Shown: positions 39,063 through 48,948, counted from the stretch's first letter. The stretch is 64,000 nucleotides of DNA from Zavarzinia marina (GCF_021568905.1 NZ_JAKGSB010000003.1:1-64000), one strand, 5' to 3'. The notes: a model not told the origin generated them from the sequence alone. Numbers and translations are program-made.

Positions 39063-40883
39063 TCACTCTCCCGCCCGGCCCAGGCGCCGCTCGCCTAGCC
39101 GGGACTCGGCGTCGCCGAACTGCAGATTGGCGAGACGGGCATAGAGCCCGCCCCTGGCCATCAGCTCGTCGTGGCTGCCGGTCTCGACGATACGGCCCCG
39201 GTCGAGGACGACGATCCGGTCGGCATTGACCACGGTGGCGAGGCGGTGGGCGATCACCAGTGTGGTGCGCCCCGCCATCAGCCGTTCCAGCGCGGCCTGG
39301 ACCTGGATTTCCGATTCGGCGTCGAGGGCGCTGGTCGCCTCGTCCAGCAGCAGCACCCGGGGATCCCGCAACATGGCGCGCGCGATCGCCACGCGCTGCT
39401 TCTGGCCGCCCGAGAGGCGCGCGCCGCGCTCGCCCAACTGGGCGGCGAAACCGTCCGGCAATTGTTCGATGAAGGCGCGGGCCGAAGCGGCCTCGGCGGC
39501 TTCGACGACTTCCGCGTCGCCCGCCTCGGGCCGGCCATAGCGGATGTTGGCGGCGGCGTCGGTGGCGAAGATCGTGGTCTCCTGCGGCACCAGCGCGAAG
39601 AGCGAGCGCAGCGCCACCGGGTCGAGGCTGCGGATGTCCGCGCCGTCCACGGTGATGCGCCCGGCCTCGGGGTCGTGGAAGCGCAGCAGCAGCTGGAACA
39701 CCGTGCTCTTGCCGGCGCCGGACGGACCGACCAGGGCCACGGTCTCCCCCGGTTCCACGGTCAGCGACAGGCCCTCCAGCGCCGGCAGGTCCGGGCGCGA
39801 GGGATAGTGGAAGGTGACATCGTCAAAGACGATCCGGCCCTGGGCCGGGGCCGGCAGGTCGGCGGGCACGGCGGGGGCCGTGATGCGCGGCGTCACCGCC
39901 AGGATTTCCAGCAGGCGCTCGGTCGCGCCGGCGGCACGCTGCAGGTCGCCCCAGACTTCGGACAGCGCGCCGAGGGCGCCCGCCGAGACGATCGCGTAGA
40001 AGACGAAGGCGGCCAGCTCGCCGCCGCTCATGCCGCCGGTCGCGACGTCGGTCGCGCCGATCCAGAGAATGAGGTCGATCGCGCCGAAGATCAGGGTGAT
40101 GACCAGGGCGGTCAGCCAGGCACGAGCCCGGATACGGCGCCGGGCGGTGCCGAAGGCGGCTTCGACCGAGGCGCCGTAGCGCGCGGCCTCCCCCGCTTCC
40201 TGACCGAAGGCCTGGACGGTGTGGACGGCGTTCAGGGTTTCGTTGGCGACGGCGGCGGATTCCGCCAATCGGTCCTGGCTGGCGCGCGACAGGCCGCGCA
40301 CGCGCCGCCCGAACACCAGGATCGGCAGCAGCACCAGGGGCACCACGAGAAGCAGCAGGGCCGAGAGCTTGAGCGAGGTGATGACCAGCAGCACCGAGCC
40401 GCCGAGGAACATGAGGAGGTTGCGCAGCGCGACCGAGGCGGAGGATCCGACCACGGTCTCGATCACCAGCGTGTCGGCGTTCAGGCGCGACAGGATCTCG
40501 CCTGTCTTGGTCGTTTCGAAGAAGGTCGCGTCCAGGCGCACGACATGGCCGTAGACGGCGCGCCTGATGTCGGCGATCACCCGCTCGCCCAGCCAGGAGA
40601 CCATGTAGAAGCGCCCGAAGGTGGCGAAGGACAGAACGACGACGACGCCGAGGAGCGAGATGAAATAGACGTCTATGTTGCCGGTGGCGTCCGCGCCACC
40701 GCCGAAGCCGTGGTCGATGAGGCTGCGCAGCGCCTGGCCGATGGTGAGCGTGGCGCCGGCGGCGACGACGAGGGAGATCAGCGCGACCACGACCCGGCCG
40801 CGATAGGGCGCGACGAAGGGCCAGAGCTGGCGCAGCCGGGGCAGGGGATTGCCGCGCCTTTCGGGCTTCTGCGCCTCGGTCAT
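39063..40883 (-). CDS. ABC exporter, fused membrane and ATPase domains (MsbA/ABCB-like)
   Basis: The protein is about 606 residues. Six membrane helices (residues about 25-320) are followed by an ATPase domain with Walker A LVGPSGAGKSTVFQLL, signature RLSGGQKQRVAIARAML, Walker B VLLLDEATSALDAES and H-loop VIAHRLATV. It is a half-transporter that works as a homodimer and exports lipids or hydrophobic compounds. The ATG at 40883 has GGAGG 8 bases upstream; a GTG at 40892 overlaps that site and is rejected. Lipid A flippase function cannot be assumed, since the closest resemblance is to the multidrug-type ABCB half-transporters. Confidence 0.9.
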   Translation of the reverse strand: MTEAQKPERRGNPLPRLRQLWPFVAPYRGRVVVALISLVVAAGATLTIGQALRSLIDHGFGGGADATGNIDVYFISLLGVVVVLSFATFGRFYMVSWLGERVIADIRRAVYGHVVRLDATFFETTKTGEILSRLNADTLVIETVVGSSASVALRNLLMFLGGSVLLVITSLKLSALLLLVVPLVLLPILVFGRRVRGLSRASQDRLAESAAVANETLNAVHTVQAFGQEAGEAARYGASVEAAFGTARRRIRARAWLTALVITLIFGAIDLILWIGATDVATGGMSGGELAAFVFYAIVSAGALGALSEVWGDLQRAAGATERLLEILAVTPRITAPAVPADLPAPAQGRIVFDDVTFHYPSRPDLPALEGLSLTVEPGETVALVGPSGAGKSTVFQLLLRFHDPEAGRITVDGADIRSLDPVALRSLFALVPQETTIFATDAAANIRYGRPEAGDAEVVEAAEAASARAFIEQLPDGFAAQLGERGARLSGGQKQRVAIARAMLRDPRVLLLDEATSALDAESEIQVQAALERLMAGRTTLVIAHRLATVVNADRIVVLDRGRIVETGSHDELMARGGLYARLANLQFGDAESRLGERRLGRAGE

Positions 40884-40950
40884 GAACGGCACCTCCCGCC
40901 TTGATCACGCTGTCTCGCCGGCCGCGCCACCGGGCGCGAACGGACCAGAC

Positions 40951-40964
40951 TGTTACGACGATTG
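40951..40964 (-). promoter_or_regulatory. Shared 14-bp motif upstream of the ABC exporter
   Basis: On the minus strand the sequence CAATCGTCGTAACA lies 68 bases before the exporter start codon. The identical 14 bases occur 45 bases before cyaY, also on the minus strand, with further similarity on the upstream side. It could be a common promoter element or regulator site, or a short repeat. Confidence 0.35.
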
Positions 40965-41005
40965 GATCCCGGAAGGAAGGGGCGAGGGCGCACGCCAGTC
41001 GACCC

Positions 41006-41329
41006 TCAGGCCCCGACGGCGATGCCGAGGGCCGCGAGATCGGCGACGAGGCGCACCGAAAGCGCCTCCCCGCCCCGCGTCGAATGCCAGGCGCCGGCCG
41101 TCTCGTCGAAGGCATAGTGATGGGCCCCCGAGACGGGCGACGACAGCCAGACCTGACGCAGCGGCACATGACGGTTCAGGATGAAGGTCTTGCCGTCCTC
41201 CGTCTCGGCCTGGAGCACGCCGTCGGCGAGATCGAGTTCGTCGAAACCCTCGCTCGCCTCCAGAACGTCCAGCCAATGGTTCAGGCAGTCCTCCACTAGG
41301 TCCAGGTACCGCTTCTCGTCCATCGCCAT
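41006..41329 (-). CDS. cyaY: Frataxin-like iron donor protein
   Basis: The 107-residue protein matches the bacterial frataxin CyaY in length and pattern. An acidic first helix (YLDLVEDCLNHWLDVLEASEG) is followed by the sheet with DELDLADGVLQAETEDGKTFILNRHVPLRQVWLSSPVSGAHHY, where the NRHxPxRQVWLSSP block is diagnostic. It binds iron and modulates Fe-S cluster assembly on IscU/IscS. No isc genes are adjacent. It is transcribed divergently from the deacetylase-like gene. The 255-base gap between them shows nothing beyond the shared 14-bp motif. Confidence 0.88.
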   Translation of the reverse strand: MAMDEKRYLDLVEDCLNHWLDVLEASEGFDELDLADGVLQAETEDGKTFILNRHVPLRQVWLSSPVSGAHHYAFDETAGAWHSTRGGEALSVRLVADLAALGIAVGA

Positions 41330-41373
41330 GCTCGACCTTTCGCCCTTGCCGGCCCCGGCCGACTCATGGGGTT

Positions 41374-41387
41374 TGTTACGACGATTG
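41374..41387 (-). promoter_or_regulatory. Shared 14-bp motif upstream of cyaY
   Basis: CAATCGTCGTAACA on the minus strand lies 45 bases before the cyaY start and is identical to the motif at 40951-40964. The adjoining GC-rich bases (CCCG..GGAAGG type) are also similar in both places over roughly 25 more bases. Confidence 0.35.
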
Positions 41388-41584
41388 CGCCCGGTGGGGA
41401 AGGGCGGGGACGCGAATGGCGCCGTAACCTGCGGCAGATCGCCCTGAAAGCCTGGACATCGGCAAGTACCGCCTTAAGTCTGACTTGTACGGCCCCGCGT
41501 TTCGGCGCGAAATGCCACATAATAGCAACAGAGGCGGCCGCGTGATGCCGTCTCCCGGAAACGCCAGTCGGAAGTCCCATCCGC

Positions 41585-42520
41585 ATGTCCACGATTCTGT
41601 TCTCGCATCCAGCCTGCCTCGCCCACGACACGGGCTGGGGCCACCCCGAAAGCGCCGACCGGCTGCGCGCGGTGATGCGCGCGCTGGAGGCGGAGGATTT
41701 TCACTATCTCGAACGGGCCGAGGCGCCCCAGGCGACGCGCGAGCAGCTCATCCGCGTGCACGACCCGGACTATGTCGACTGGGTGATGTCCGACATGCCC
41801 GGCTTCGGCCACAACAAGTTCCACATGGATGCCGACACGGTCATGTGTCCCGACACGGGCGAAGCGGCGCTCTATGCCGCCGGCGCCGTGGTGGCGGCGG
41901 TGGACGCGGTGGTGGCCGGCGGGGCGCGCTCCGCCTTTTGCGCCGTGCGCCCGCCCGGCCATCACGCCGAACCGGCGCAGGCCATGGGCTTCTGCTTCTT
42001 CAACAATGTCGCCATCGGGGCCCAGCATGCCCGCGCCGTCCACGGCATGAAGCGGATCGCGGTGGTCGATTTCGACGTCCATCACGGCAACGGCACCCAG
42101 TCGGCCTTCGAGAACGATGCCGATCTCCTCTATGCCTCGACCCATCAGGCGCCGCTCTATCCCGGCACGGGGGCGGCGGGCGAGACCGGCTGCGACCACA
42201 ATATCGTCAATGCGCCGCTGCCGCCGGGCGCGGACGGGCCGGCGTTCCGCAAGGCCTTCGCCGAGCATGTGTTTCCGGCGCTCGAAGCCTTCAAGCCGGA
42301 GATGATCATGATCTCGGCCGGTTTCGACGGTCATGCCCTCGATCCGCTCGCCAATCTGCGCCTGTCGGAACAGGACTATCGCTGGGTCACCCAAGAACTG
42401 GCGCATCTGTCGCGCAAGATGTGCAAGGCCGGCATCGTTTCGACCCTCGAGGGCGGCTACGACCTCTATGCCCTGGCGTCCTCGGTCGCGGCCCATGTCG
42501 CGACCCTGATGATCAACTGA
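41585..42520 (+). CDS. Histone-deacetylase-family amidohydrolase
   Basis: The 311-residue protein has the zinc-dependent deacetylase fold of the class II HDAC/acetoin-utilisation/acetylpolyamine amidohydrolase group. Visible motifs are FAHNKF-type region GFGHNKFHMD, the tandem active-site histidines in VRPPGHHAEP, GFCFFNNVAIGA, the metal-binding DFDVHHGNGTQ and the C-terminal EGGYDLYAL. The likely substrates are acetylated polyamines, acyl-lysine or other amides. It is monocistronic and followed directly by a terminator hairpin that begins at its stop codon. Confidence 0.88.
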   Translation: MSTILFSHPACLAHDTGWGHPESADRLRAVMRALEAEDFHYLERAEAPQATREQLIRVHDPDYVDWVMSDMPGFGHNKFHMDADTVMCPDTGEAALYAAGAVVAAVDAVVAGGARSAFCAVRPPGHHAEPAQAMGFCFFNNVAIGAQHARAVHGMKRIAVVDFDVHHGNGTQSAFENDADLLYASTHQAPLYPGTGAAGETGCDHNIVNAPLPPGADGPAFRKAFAEHVFPALEAFKPEMIMISAGFDGHALDPLANLRLSEQDYRWVTQELAHLSRKMCKAGIVSTLEGGYDLYALASSVAAHVATLMIN

Positions 42521-42547
42521 TCCCCCGCCGCGACGGCGGGGGATCAG
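42517..42547. terminator. Hairpin at the deacetylase stop codon
   Basis: CTGATCCCCCGCCG (42517-42530) and CGGCGGGGGATCAG (42534-42547) form a perfect 14-bp stem with a CGA loop. The stop codon TGA is inside the left arm. There is no long T-tract, only CCATTCTTC. It sits between convergent genes and can end transcripts from both sides. Confidence 0.7.
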
Positions 42548-42554
42548 CCATTCT

Positions 42555-43043
42555 TCAATGGGCGTGTTCGCCCTTGTAGCCCATGGCCTCGATCTTGAAC
42601 TTCACGTCGATGCTGCCCGCCTTCTCGAAGGTCAGGGTGGCGTCGAAGCTCTCGCCCTCGGTCAAGGGGTGCTTCAGGCCCATGAACATGACGTGATAGC
42701 CGCCGGGGGCCAGTTCGACCCGGCCCTTGGCCGGGATCTCCAGGCCGCCCTCGACCTCGGTCATCGAGGCCATGCCGTCGGCGCTCATCTTCATTTCGTG
42801 GATCTGCACCGTCGTGGCGATGTCGGATTCGATCGACAGCAGGCGGTCCGGAGCGTCGGCATCGTTTTCGATGACGAGATAGCCCCCACCCACCTTTGCG
42901 CCCCCCGGCGTGGCGCGGGACCAGGGATGTTCGATTTCGAGGGCACCCAGGGTGTATTCATGGGCGAGGGCGACACCGGCCGAAGCCAGCAGGGTGACGG
43001 CGGCGACGGCCACGCGGCCGAAGCGAAGGATGCGGTTGGACAT
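42555..43043 (-). CDS. Periplasmic copper chaperone PCu(A)C
   Basis: The 162-residue protein has a signal peptide (RFGRVAVAAVTLLASAGVALA) and the PCu(A)C fold. The copper ligands are in IHEMKMSADGMASM and YHVMFMGLKHPLTEGE (the HxM-type set), plus a His/Met-bearing C-terminus ending KGEHAH. It delivers Cu(I) to the CuA site of cytochrome oxidase. The upstream DUF2946 gene on the same strand is probably co-transcribed. The ATG at 43043 starts directly at the signal peptide. Confidence 0.9.
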   Translation of the reverse strand: MSNRILRFGRVAVAAVTLLASAGVALAHEYTLGALEIEHPWSRATPGGAKVGGGYLVIENDADAPDRLLSIESDIATTVQIHEMKMSADGMASMTEVEGGLEIPAKGRVELAPGGYHVMFMGLKHPLTEGESFDATLTFEKAGSIDVKFKIEAMGYKGEHAH

Positions 43044-43105
43044 GGATCTGACCTGACGATGGGGCCGCGCGGGGCGGCGCATTGCATGAGAGAACTGAAG
43101 ATCGT

Positions 43106-43531
43106 TCAGGTCGGCGCGGGCGGGCCGCGCGGCGGTGCCCAGGTCCGCGCATCGTCGCGGGGCCGGGAATCGGCCGTATTCGGCGGCAGAAGGACGGACG
43201 CCGCGAAGCCGGGCGCGCGCAGCGGAGCGCCCGTGGCCGGCGGCAGGGGGCCGCCCAGCATGGGGCAGCCGGGCAGGCAGCAACCCGCGCGATCGTGGTG
43301 GCCGCCCGCGGGCGGCGGCGCGCCCCCGGCCGGCGCGGTCTGATCGGCGGCGATGGAGCACAGCGGCCCGATCAGCGCCGCCAGCCGCGCCAGCGGGCCT
43401 TCGGCCGGCCGAAAGCCGACGGCACCGGCGATCGCCGGCTGGATCGCCATCACGAAGACGGCGACGAGCACGAGCATCCGCCCGCGCCATGTGCCGCTGA
43501 TCTTTCGCGCCGATTGCATCCGCATAGCCAT
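43106..43531 (-). CDS. DUF2946-like metal-associated small protein
   Basis: The 141-residue protein has an N-terminal hydrophobic segment (MLVLVAVFVMAIQPAIAGAV) and a His/Cys-rich motif, GGHHDRAGCCLPGCPML. This matches the pattern of DUF2946 proteins, which often accompany copper-handling genes. The C-terminal third is proline/arginine-rich and looks disordered. It lies 62 bases upstream of the PCu(A)C gene. A role in periplasmic copper handling is inferred from the neighbour and the motif only. Several in-frame ATGs near the start leave the exact N-terminus uncertain. Confidence 0.6.
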   Translation of the reverse strand: MAMRMQSARKISGTWRGRMLVLVAVFVMAIQPAIAGAVGFRPAEGPLARLAALIGPLCSIAADQTAPAGGAPPPAGGHHDRAGCCLPGCPMLGGPLPPATGAPLRAPGFAASVLLPPNTADSRPRDDARTWAPPRGPPAPT

Positions 43532-43687
43532 CCGCCGGTGCTAGCACGGCCGGACCATCGGGGAAAGGCCCACCGGGTTCCGGCTTGTCAGAGCCGGCCA
43601 AGGCGGTTACGACTGCCCGAAGCGGTCCGCCGCGCCGAAGAACGAATGCCAGCACTTGCCCCAACAGCACACGCCCTAGAGGCCCCG

Positions 43688-43945
43688 ATGTCCGCCGATC
43701 CCGCCGCCCTGCCCGCCGATATCGCCGCCCTCAGCTTCGAGGCCGCGCTGCGCGAGCTGGAGACCATCGTGCGCCAGCTCGAGGAAGGCCGCGTCGATCT
43801 CGAATCCTCGATCGAGACATATGGCCGGGGCGTCCTCCTCAAGCGCCACTGCGAGGCCAAGCTGGCCCAAGCGAAGGCAAAGGTGGAGGCGATCGTCGCC
43901 GGCCCCGACGGCGAACCCGCGACCCGTCCCTTCGACGCGAGCTGA
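43688..43945 (+). CDS. xseB: Exodeoxyribonuclease VII small subunit
   Basis: The 85-residue protein has the XseB helical signature LSFEAALRELETIVRQLEEGRVDLESSIETYGRGVLLKRHCEAKLAQAKAKVE. It associates with XseA to form the single-strand-specific nuclease. The ATG at 43688 matches the family start. The gene precedes ispA by 6 bases and dxs follows, the classic xseB-ispA-dxs arrangement. Confidence 0.95.
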   Translation: MSADPAALPADIAALSFEAALRELETIVRQLEEGRVDLESSIETYGRGVLLKRHCEAKLAQAKAKVEAIVAGPDGEPATRPFDAS

Positions 43946-43951
43946 TCCTCG

Positions 43952-44851
43952 ATGACACAATCCCCCCTGGGCGCGGCGCTTTCCGACGCCGCCGCCGAGA
44001 TCGAGAAGGCCCTCGATCGCCTGCTGCCGCCCGCGACCGGCCCCGAGGCGAAGCTGATGGAGGCGATGCGCTATGCCTCCATGTCCGGCGGCAAGCGCCT
44101 GCGGCCCTTCCTGGTGCTGGAGACGGCCGGCCTGTTCGACGTGAAGCGGGGTTGCGCGCTCCGCGTCGCCGCCGCCGTCGAATGCGTCCATTGCTACAGC
44201 CTCGTTCACGACGATCTGCCGGCCATGGACGACGACGATCTGCGCCGGGGCAAGCCCACGGTGCACAAGGCCTTCGACGAGGCGACGGCGGTTCTCGCGG
44301 GCGATGCCCTGCTGACCTATGCCTTCGAACTGCTGTCGGGCGCCGAAACCCACGACGATCCGCGCGTGCGGCTCGAACTCGTGTCGCTGCTGGCCCAGGC
44401 GTCCGGGCCCCACGGCATGGTCGGGGGCCAGATGTCGGACCTCGCGGCCGAGGCGGCGGGGGATGATTTCGACCTCGGCGCCGTCACCCGCATGCAGAAG
44501 ATGAAGACCGGCGCCCTGATCCAGGCCGCGGCCGAGGCGGGCGCCGTGCTCGGCAAGGCCAGCCACGAGGCGCGCACGGCGCTGCGCGGCTATGCCCACG
44601 ACCTCGGCCTCGCCTTCCAGATCGCCGACGATCTCCTCGATGTCGAGGGCCGGGTGGAGGATACGGGCAAGGCCGTCGCCAAGGACGCGGCGCGGGGCAA
44701 GGCCACCTTCGTCTCGATCCTCGGCGTCGAACGGGCCCGCGATCAGGCGGAACGCCTGGTCGATCAGGCCATCCACCATGTCGCGCCATTCGGCCTGCGT
44801 GCCGACAACCTTCGCGCGCTCGCCCGATACGTGATTGATCGGAAGTCTTGA
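43952..44851 (+). CDS. ispA: Farnesyl diphosphate synthase (short-chain polyprenyl synthase)
   Basis: The 299-residue all-alpha enzyme condenses IPP with DMAPP and GPP to farnesyl diphosphate. It has the first aspartate-rich motif in [21 protein letters not shown], the second motif in [13 protein letters not shown], and [14 protein letters not shown] upstream. These are short-chain (C15) features with the CxxxC-like two-residue insertion typical of bacterial IspA. Downstream dxs supplies the isoprenoid precursors, so the operon drives carriers, quinones and hopanoid or carotenoid synthesis. Confidence 0.94.
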   Translation: MTQSPLGAALSDAAAEIEKALDRLLPPATGPEAKLMEAMRYASMSGGKRLRPFLVLETAGLFDVKRGCALRVAAAVECVHCYSLVHDDLPAMDDDDLRRGKPTVHKAFDEATAVLAGDALLTYAFELLSGAETHDDPRVRLELVSLLAQASGPHGMVGGQMSDLAAEAAGDDFDLGAVTRMQKMKTGALIQAAAEAGAVLGKASHEARTALRGYAHDLGLAFQIADDLLDVEGRVEDTGKAVAKDAARGKATFVSILGVERARDQAERLVDQAIHHVAPFGLRADNLRALARYVIDRKS

Positions 44852-44870
44852 ATCGGGCCAAGCTAGGGAC

Positions 44871-46802
44871 ATGACCTCGGTGACCATCAGCCCGCCGCTC
44901 ACCCCGCTTCTCGACCAGGTCGTCGGTCCCGAGGACCTGCGCGCCCTGAGCGAGGAGCAATTGCCGCAACTCGCCGCCGAACTCCGGGCCGAGACCATCG
45001 ATGCCGTCTCCATCACCGGCGGCCATCTGGGGGCCGGGCTCGGCGTGGTCGAGCTGACGGTGGCGCTGCACTATGTCTTCGACACGCCGGCGGACCGGCT
45101 GATCTGGGACGTCGGCCATCAGGCCTATCCCCACAAGATCCTGACCCGGCGCCGCGACCGTATCCGCACGCTGCGCCAGGGCGGCGGGCTCTCGGGCTTC
45201 ACCAAGCGCGCGGAAAGCGAATACGACCCCTTCGGCGCGGCCCATTCCTCGACCTCGATCTCGGCCGGTCTCGGCATGGCGGTGGCGCGCGACCAGCAGG
45301 GGCGCGACAATCACGTCATCGCCGTCATCGGCGACGGCGCCATGTCCGCCGGCATGGCCTATGAGGCGATGAACAACGCCGGCTCGATGGACAGCCGGCT
45401 GATCGTCATCCTGAACGACAACGACATGTCGATCGCGCCGCCGGTCGGCGCCATGAGCGCCTATCTGGCGCGCCTGATGTCGTCGCGCTCCTACGTCAAC
45501 TTCCGCCATCTGGCGAAGCAGATGATGCAGCGCTTCCCGAAAAGCTTCGAGCGCACGGCCAAGCGGGCGGAGGAATATGCCAGGGGCATGGCGTCCGGCG
45601 GCGGCACCCTGTTCGAGGAACTGGGCTTCTATTACGTCGGCCCCCTGGACGGCCATAATTTCGAGCACCTGCTGCCCGTGCTGCGCAATGCCCGCGACGC
45701 CGGCAACGGCCCGATCCTGGTCCATGTCATCACCCAGAAGGGCAAGGGCTACGGCCCCGCCGAAGCCGCCGCCGACAAGTATCACGGCGTGCAGCGTTTC
45801 GACGTCGTGACCGGCGCCCAGGTGAAGGCGAAGCCGAATGCGCCACAATATACCCGCGTCTTCTCCGACACGCTGATCAACCTCGCCGAGAAGGACGAGA
45901 GCATCGTCGCCATCACCGGCGCCATGCCCTCCGGTACCGGGCTCGACCGCTTCGGGGAGCGTTTCCCGCAGCGCTGCTTCGACGTCGGCATCGCCGAACA
46001 GCATGCGGTCACCTTCGCCGCCGGCATGGCGACCGAGGGGCTGAAGCCGGTCTGCGCCATCTATTCGACCTTCCTGCAGCGCGCCTACGACCAGGTGGTG
46101 CACGACGTCGCGATCCAGAAGCTGCCGGTGCGCTTCGCCATCGACCGCGCCGGCCTCGTCGGCGCCGACGGCGCCACCCATGCCGGTTCCTTCGATCTCG
46201 CCTATCTCGGCTGCCTGCCGGACTTCGTCCTGATGGCGCCCTCGGACGAGGCGGAACTGGCCCATATGGTCGCGACCTCCATGGCGATCGACGACCGCCC
46301 CTCAGCCTTCCGCTTTCCGCGCGGCGAGGGTGTCGGCGTCGAAATCCCGGCGGAGCCCGAAGTCCTGCCGATCGGCAAGGGCCGCATCGTGCGGGAAGGC
46401 GGCCGCGTCGCCATCCTCTCCCTCGGCACCCGGCTGGGAGAAAGCCTGAAGGCGGCGGACGAACTGACGGCGCGGGGCTTTCCCGCCACCGTCGCCGACG
46501 CCCGTTTCGCGAAACCGCTGGACGAGGATCTGATCCGCCGCCTGGCGACGGAACACGAGGTGCTGATCACCGTCGAGGAAGGCTCGATCGGCGGTTTCGG
46601 TTCGGCGGTGCTGCATTTCCTGGCGCGCGCCGGTCTTCTCGACCGGGGCCTGAAGATCCGTCCCATGGTCCTGCCCGACGTCTTCATCGACCAGGACAAG
46701 CCCCAGGTCCAATACGACCTCGCCGGCCTCAACGCCCGTCACATCGTGGCAGAGGTGCTGGCGGCGCTCGGCGACGAAGCGGCGGCCAAGGCAAGGGCCT
46801 GA
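44871..46802 (+). CDS. dxs: 1-deoxy-D-xylulose-5-phosphate synthase
   Basis: The 643-residue thiamine-diphosphate enzyme joins pyruvate and glyceraldehyde 3-phosphate, the first step of the MEP pathway. It has the [15 protein letters not shown]-like segment (here [18 protein letters not shown]), the TPP motif [20 protein letters not shown] with [14 protein letters not shown], the catalytic Glu region [17 protein letters not shown], and the transketolase C-terminal domain. The ATG at 44871 is preferred to an upstream codon inside ispA. The next gene starts 7 bases after its stop. Confidence 0.96.
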   Translation: MTSVTISPPLTPLLDQVVGPEDLRALSEEQLPQLAAELRAETIDAVSITGGHLGAGLGVVELTVALHYVFDTPADRLIWDVGHQAYPHKILTRRRDRIRTLRQGGGLSGFTKRAESEYDPFGAAHSSTSISAGLGMAVARDQQGRDNHVIAVIGDGAMSAGMAYEAMNNAGSMDSRLIVILNDNDMSIAPPVGAMSAYLARLMSSRSYVNFRHLAKQMMQRFPKSFERTAKRAEEYARGMASGGGTLFEELGFYYVGPLDGHNFEHLLPVLRNARDAGNGPILVHVITQKGKGYGPAEAAADKYHGVQRFDVVTGAQVKAKPNAPQYTRVFSDTLINLAEKDESIVAITGAMPSGTGLDRFGERFPQRCFDVGIAEQHAVTFAAGMATEGLKPVCAIYSTFLQRAYDQVVHDVAIQKLPVRFAIDRAGLVGADGATHAGSFDLAYLGCLPDFVLMAPSDEAELAHMVATSMAIDDRPSAFRFPRGEGVGVEIPAEPEVLPIGKGRIVREGGRVAILSLGTRLGESLKAADELTARGFPATVADARFAKPLDEDLIRRLATEHEVLITVEEGSIGGFGSAVLHFLARAGLLDRGLKIRPMVLPDVFIDQDKPQVQYDLAGLNARHIVAEVLAALGDEAAAKARA

Positions 46803-46809
46803 TGCCGCC

Positions 46810-47376
46810 ATGGCGGAGACCCGTCTTCTCGCCGTTCAGGGCGACATCACCAGGCTGACGGTCGATGCGATCGTCAATGCCGCCAATTCGTCGCTGCTCG
46901 GCGGAGGCGGAGTCGACGGCGCGATCCACCGCGCGGCGGGGCCCGATCTCGTTCATGAGTGCCGCCTTCTGGGCGGCTGCAAGACGGGCGACGCCAAGCT
47001 GACCAAGGGCTATCGCCTGCCGGCCAGATTCATCATCCATACCGTCGGGCCGGTCTGGCGCGGCGGCACCAATGGCGAGCCGGACCTGCTGGCGTCCTGC
47101 TACCGCCGCGCCCTCGAGGTCGCGGCCCGCCAGCCGATCGAGACCATCGCCTTTCCCTCGATCAGCACAGGCATCTTCGGCTATCCGATCGCGCTCGCGG
47201 CCGAGGTCGCCATCCGCACCGTGCGGGGCGTGGCCGCCGGGATCCCGACATTGCGTGAAGTCACCTTCTGTTGTTTCTCGGGTGCTGATCTGTCGGTCTA
47301 TCGGCTGGAACTGGACAAATCCGTTCCGAAGACCGGTGCCGCGGTTCAGCCCGCCGACGGGTCGGGCACCTCGTAG
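46810..47376 (+). CDS. Macrodomain protein, ADP-ribose hydrolase (YmdB/MacroD type)
   Basis: The 188-residue protein begins with the macrodomain signature [42 protein letters not shown] and contains [27 protein letters not shown] and [12 protein letters not shown]. These are MacroD-type features for removing O-acetyl-ADP-ribose or mono-ADP-ribose. It follows dxs by 7 bases and may be co-transcribed by read-through. Its last 31 bases overlap the end of the convergent transglutaminase-like gene. Confidence 0.9.
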   Translation: MAETRLLAVQGDITRLTVDAIVNAANSSLLGGGGVDGAIHRAAGPDLVHECRLLGGCKTGDAKLTKGYRLPARFIIHTVGPVWRGGTNGEPDLLASCYRRALEVAARQPIETIAFPSISTGIFGYPIALAAEVAIRTVRGVAAGIPTLREVTFCCFSGADLSVYRLELDKSVPKTGAAVQPADGSGTS

Positions 47377-48164
47377 GTCCAGACCCGAAATTCCTTCAGC
47401 ACGTGGGGACCGAAGGAATTGATGAGCGGCACGTCGGCCGCGTCCCGGCCACGGGCCACCACGATGCGGCCGATCCGCGGCTTGTTGTTGCGCGGGTCGA
47501 AGGTGTACCAGCGCCCTTCGAGGAAGACCTCGATCCAGGCGCTGAAATCCATCGGATCCACCACCGGTACGCCGATGTCCCCCAGGTGTCCGTTCACGTA
47601 ACGCGCCGGAATATTCAGGCAGCGGCACAGCGTCACGGCGAGATGGGCATAGTCCCGGCAGACGCCGATCCGCTCCTGATAGGCTTCGAAAGCCGTCCGC
47701 GTCGAGCGCGCCTGCATGTAGTCGAAGCGGATATGACCGTGCACGAAATCGCAGATCGCCTGCACCCGCGACCAGCCCGGCGCCAGCTTCCCGAACCGGT
47801 CCCAGGCGATCTGGGTCATGAGGTCCGTCTCGCAATAGCGGCTGCCGAGGAGGAAGGTCATGCAGGCGTCGGGCAGGTCGGCGGTCGCGATCTCCCGTGC
47901 CAGGGGGGCCACGGCGTCGAGATGCCCGCTGTCCTCGACGATGGCGTCTCCCCACAGCAGCAGGTCGCCCGCCGGTGCCGTCAAACGGCGGCAGCGGTTG
48001 CCGAAGAGATCCTGATAGGTCGAGGTCGGAATGTCGGGGTTGGTGAAGAAACGCTCGGGAGATCGCATGTCGCCATGGCGGTCGGGATGAACCGACATCA
48101 GGCACACCATCGCCGTCGGCTGGGGGCAGGTGAGCGTGATCTCGTAACCGTATCGAATGAACAT
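47346..48164 (-). CDS. Transglutaminase-like cysteine protease family protein
   Basis: The 272-residue protein has an N-terminal beta domain and a transglutaminase-like core with the nucleophile Cys in [20 protein letters not shown]. The His position region reads [25 protein letters not shown], where the third residue after Met is Ser rather than the His seen in most transglutaminase-like enzymes. The catalytic Asp is in TFDPRNN. Either this subfamily uses another His or the activity is altered. No signal peptide is visible. Substrate unknown. Confidence 0.85.
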   Translation of the reverse strand: MFIRYGYEITLTCPQPTAMVCLMSVHPDRHGDMRSPERFFTNPDIPTSTYQDLFGNRCRRLTAPAGDLLLWGDAIVEDSGHLDAVAPLAREIATADLPDACMTFLLGSRYCETDLMTQIAWDRFGKLAPGWSRVQAICDFVHGHIRFDYMQARSTRTAFEAYQERIGVCRDYAHLAVTLCRCLNIPARYVNGHLGDIGVPVVDPMDFSAWIEVFLEGRWYTFDPRNNKPRIGRIVVARGRDAADVPLINSFGPHVLKEFRVWTYEVPDPSAG

Positions 48165-48322
48165 GATGGACTACATCCCGGAAATCGCGGACGACCACCG
48201 GAAACGACATCCGCCCGATCGGCAATCGCCACCGGCGCATCTTCCCCAAGCAGGCTCTCACGCCGCGTTGCCGGCGTCGAGGTTTTTGCTGCGCTGCCGA
48301 AATCGGCGGCGTCGGCACCCGC

Positions 48323-48940
48323 TCACGCCATCTCGGCCAGAATCTCGTCCGTGGTGGCCTGGCGGCAGTAGCCCTGGTTGAGGCGCAGGGCCCAGTCGTG
48401 GCGTTCGGCGCTCTTGGTGGCGCAGGCGTCGGTGATGCAGATCATCTCGTAGCCGCGATCGGCGCCGTCGCGCACCGCCGTGTCGATGCATTGATCGGTC
48501 AGGAAGCCGGTCACGATCACGGCATCCACGCCGAGGTTGCGCAGCAGATAGTCGAAGATCGTCGAATTGAACAGGCTGGACGACGTCTTGGGCAGGACGA
48601 TCTCGTCGCCGGCGGGGGCGACGGCGTCCAGCACCCTCGATTCCCAGCAGCCCTTCGGATAGTTGAAGCCCGTCACCTTGTAGTCGAGGCAGCGGTCGCG
48701 GCCATCCAGCGTCAGGCTTTCGATCACCGTATAGATCACCTCCATCCCGACCGCCCGCGCCCGCGCGATCAGGCGGGCGATATTGGGCAGGGCCACCCGA
48801 TGGAGCTGATGCGCGAAATAGGATCGTTCCTCGGGCGCCGCCTCGTGCAGGAGGCCGTTCTGGGCGTCGATGACCACGATCGCCGTGCGCGCCGGCACGA
48901 TCGGCAGGTCGCGGGTGCGGAAGGGTTTCGCGGCGGGCAT
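48323..48940 (-). CDS. Isochorismatase-family cysteine hydrolase
   Basis: The 205-residue protein has the Asp-Lys-Cys triad of cysteine hydrolases: Asp25 in VVIDAQNGL, Lys in IVLPKTSSSLFN and Cys in VTGFLTDQCIDTAVRDGADRGY. These enzymes hydrolyse C-N amide bonds (nicotinamidase, ureidoacrylate or N-carbamoyl amidase types). GAGG 6 bases upstream fixes the ATG at 48940. It follows the glutamine-synthetase-like gene by 8 bases, so the two products probably share one amide or amine pathway. Confidence 0.88.
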   Translation of the reverse strand: MPAAKPFRTRDLPIVPARTAIVVIDAQNGLLHEAAPEERSYFAHQLHRVALPNIARLIARARAVGMEVIYTVIESLTLDGRDRCLDYKVTGFNYPKGCWESRVLDAVAPAGDEIVLPKTSSSLFNSTIFDYLLRNLGVDAVIVTGFLTDQCIDTAVRDGADRGYEMICITDACATKSAERHDWALRLNQGYCRQATTDEILAEMA

Positions 48941-48948
48941 GGGCAGCC

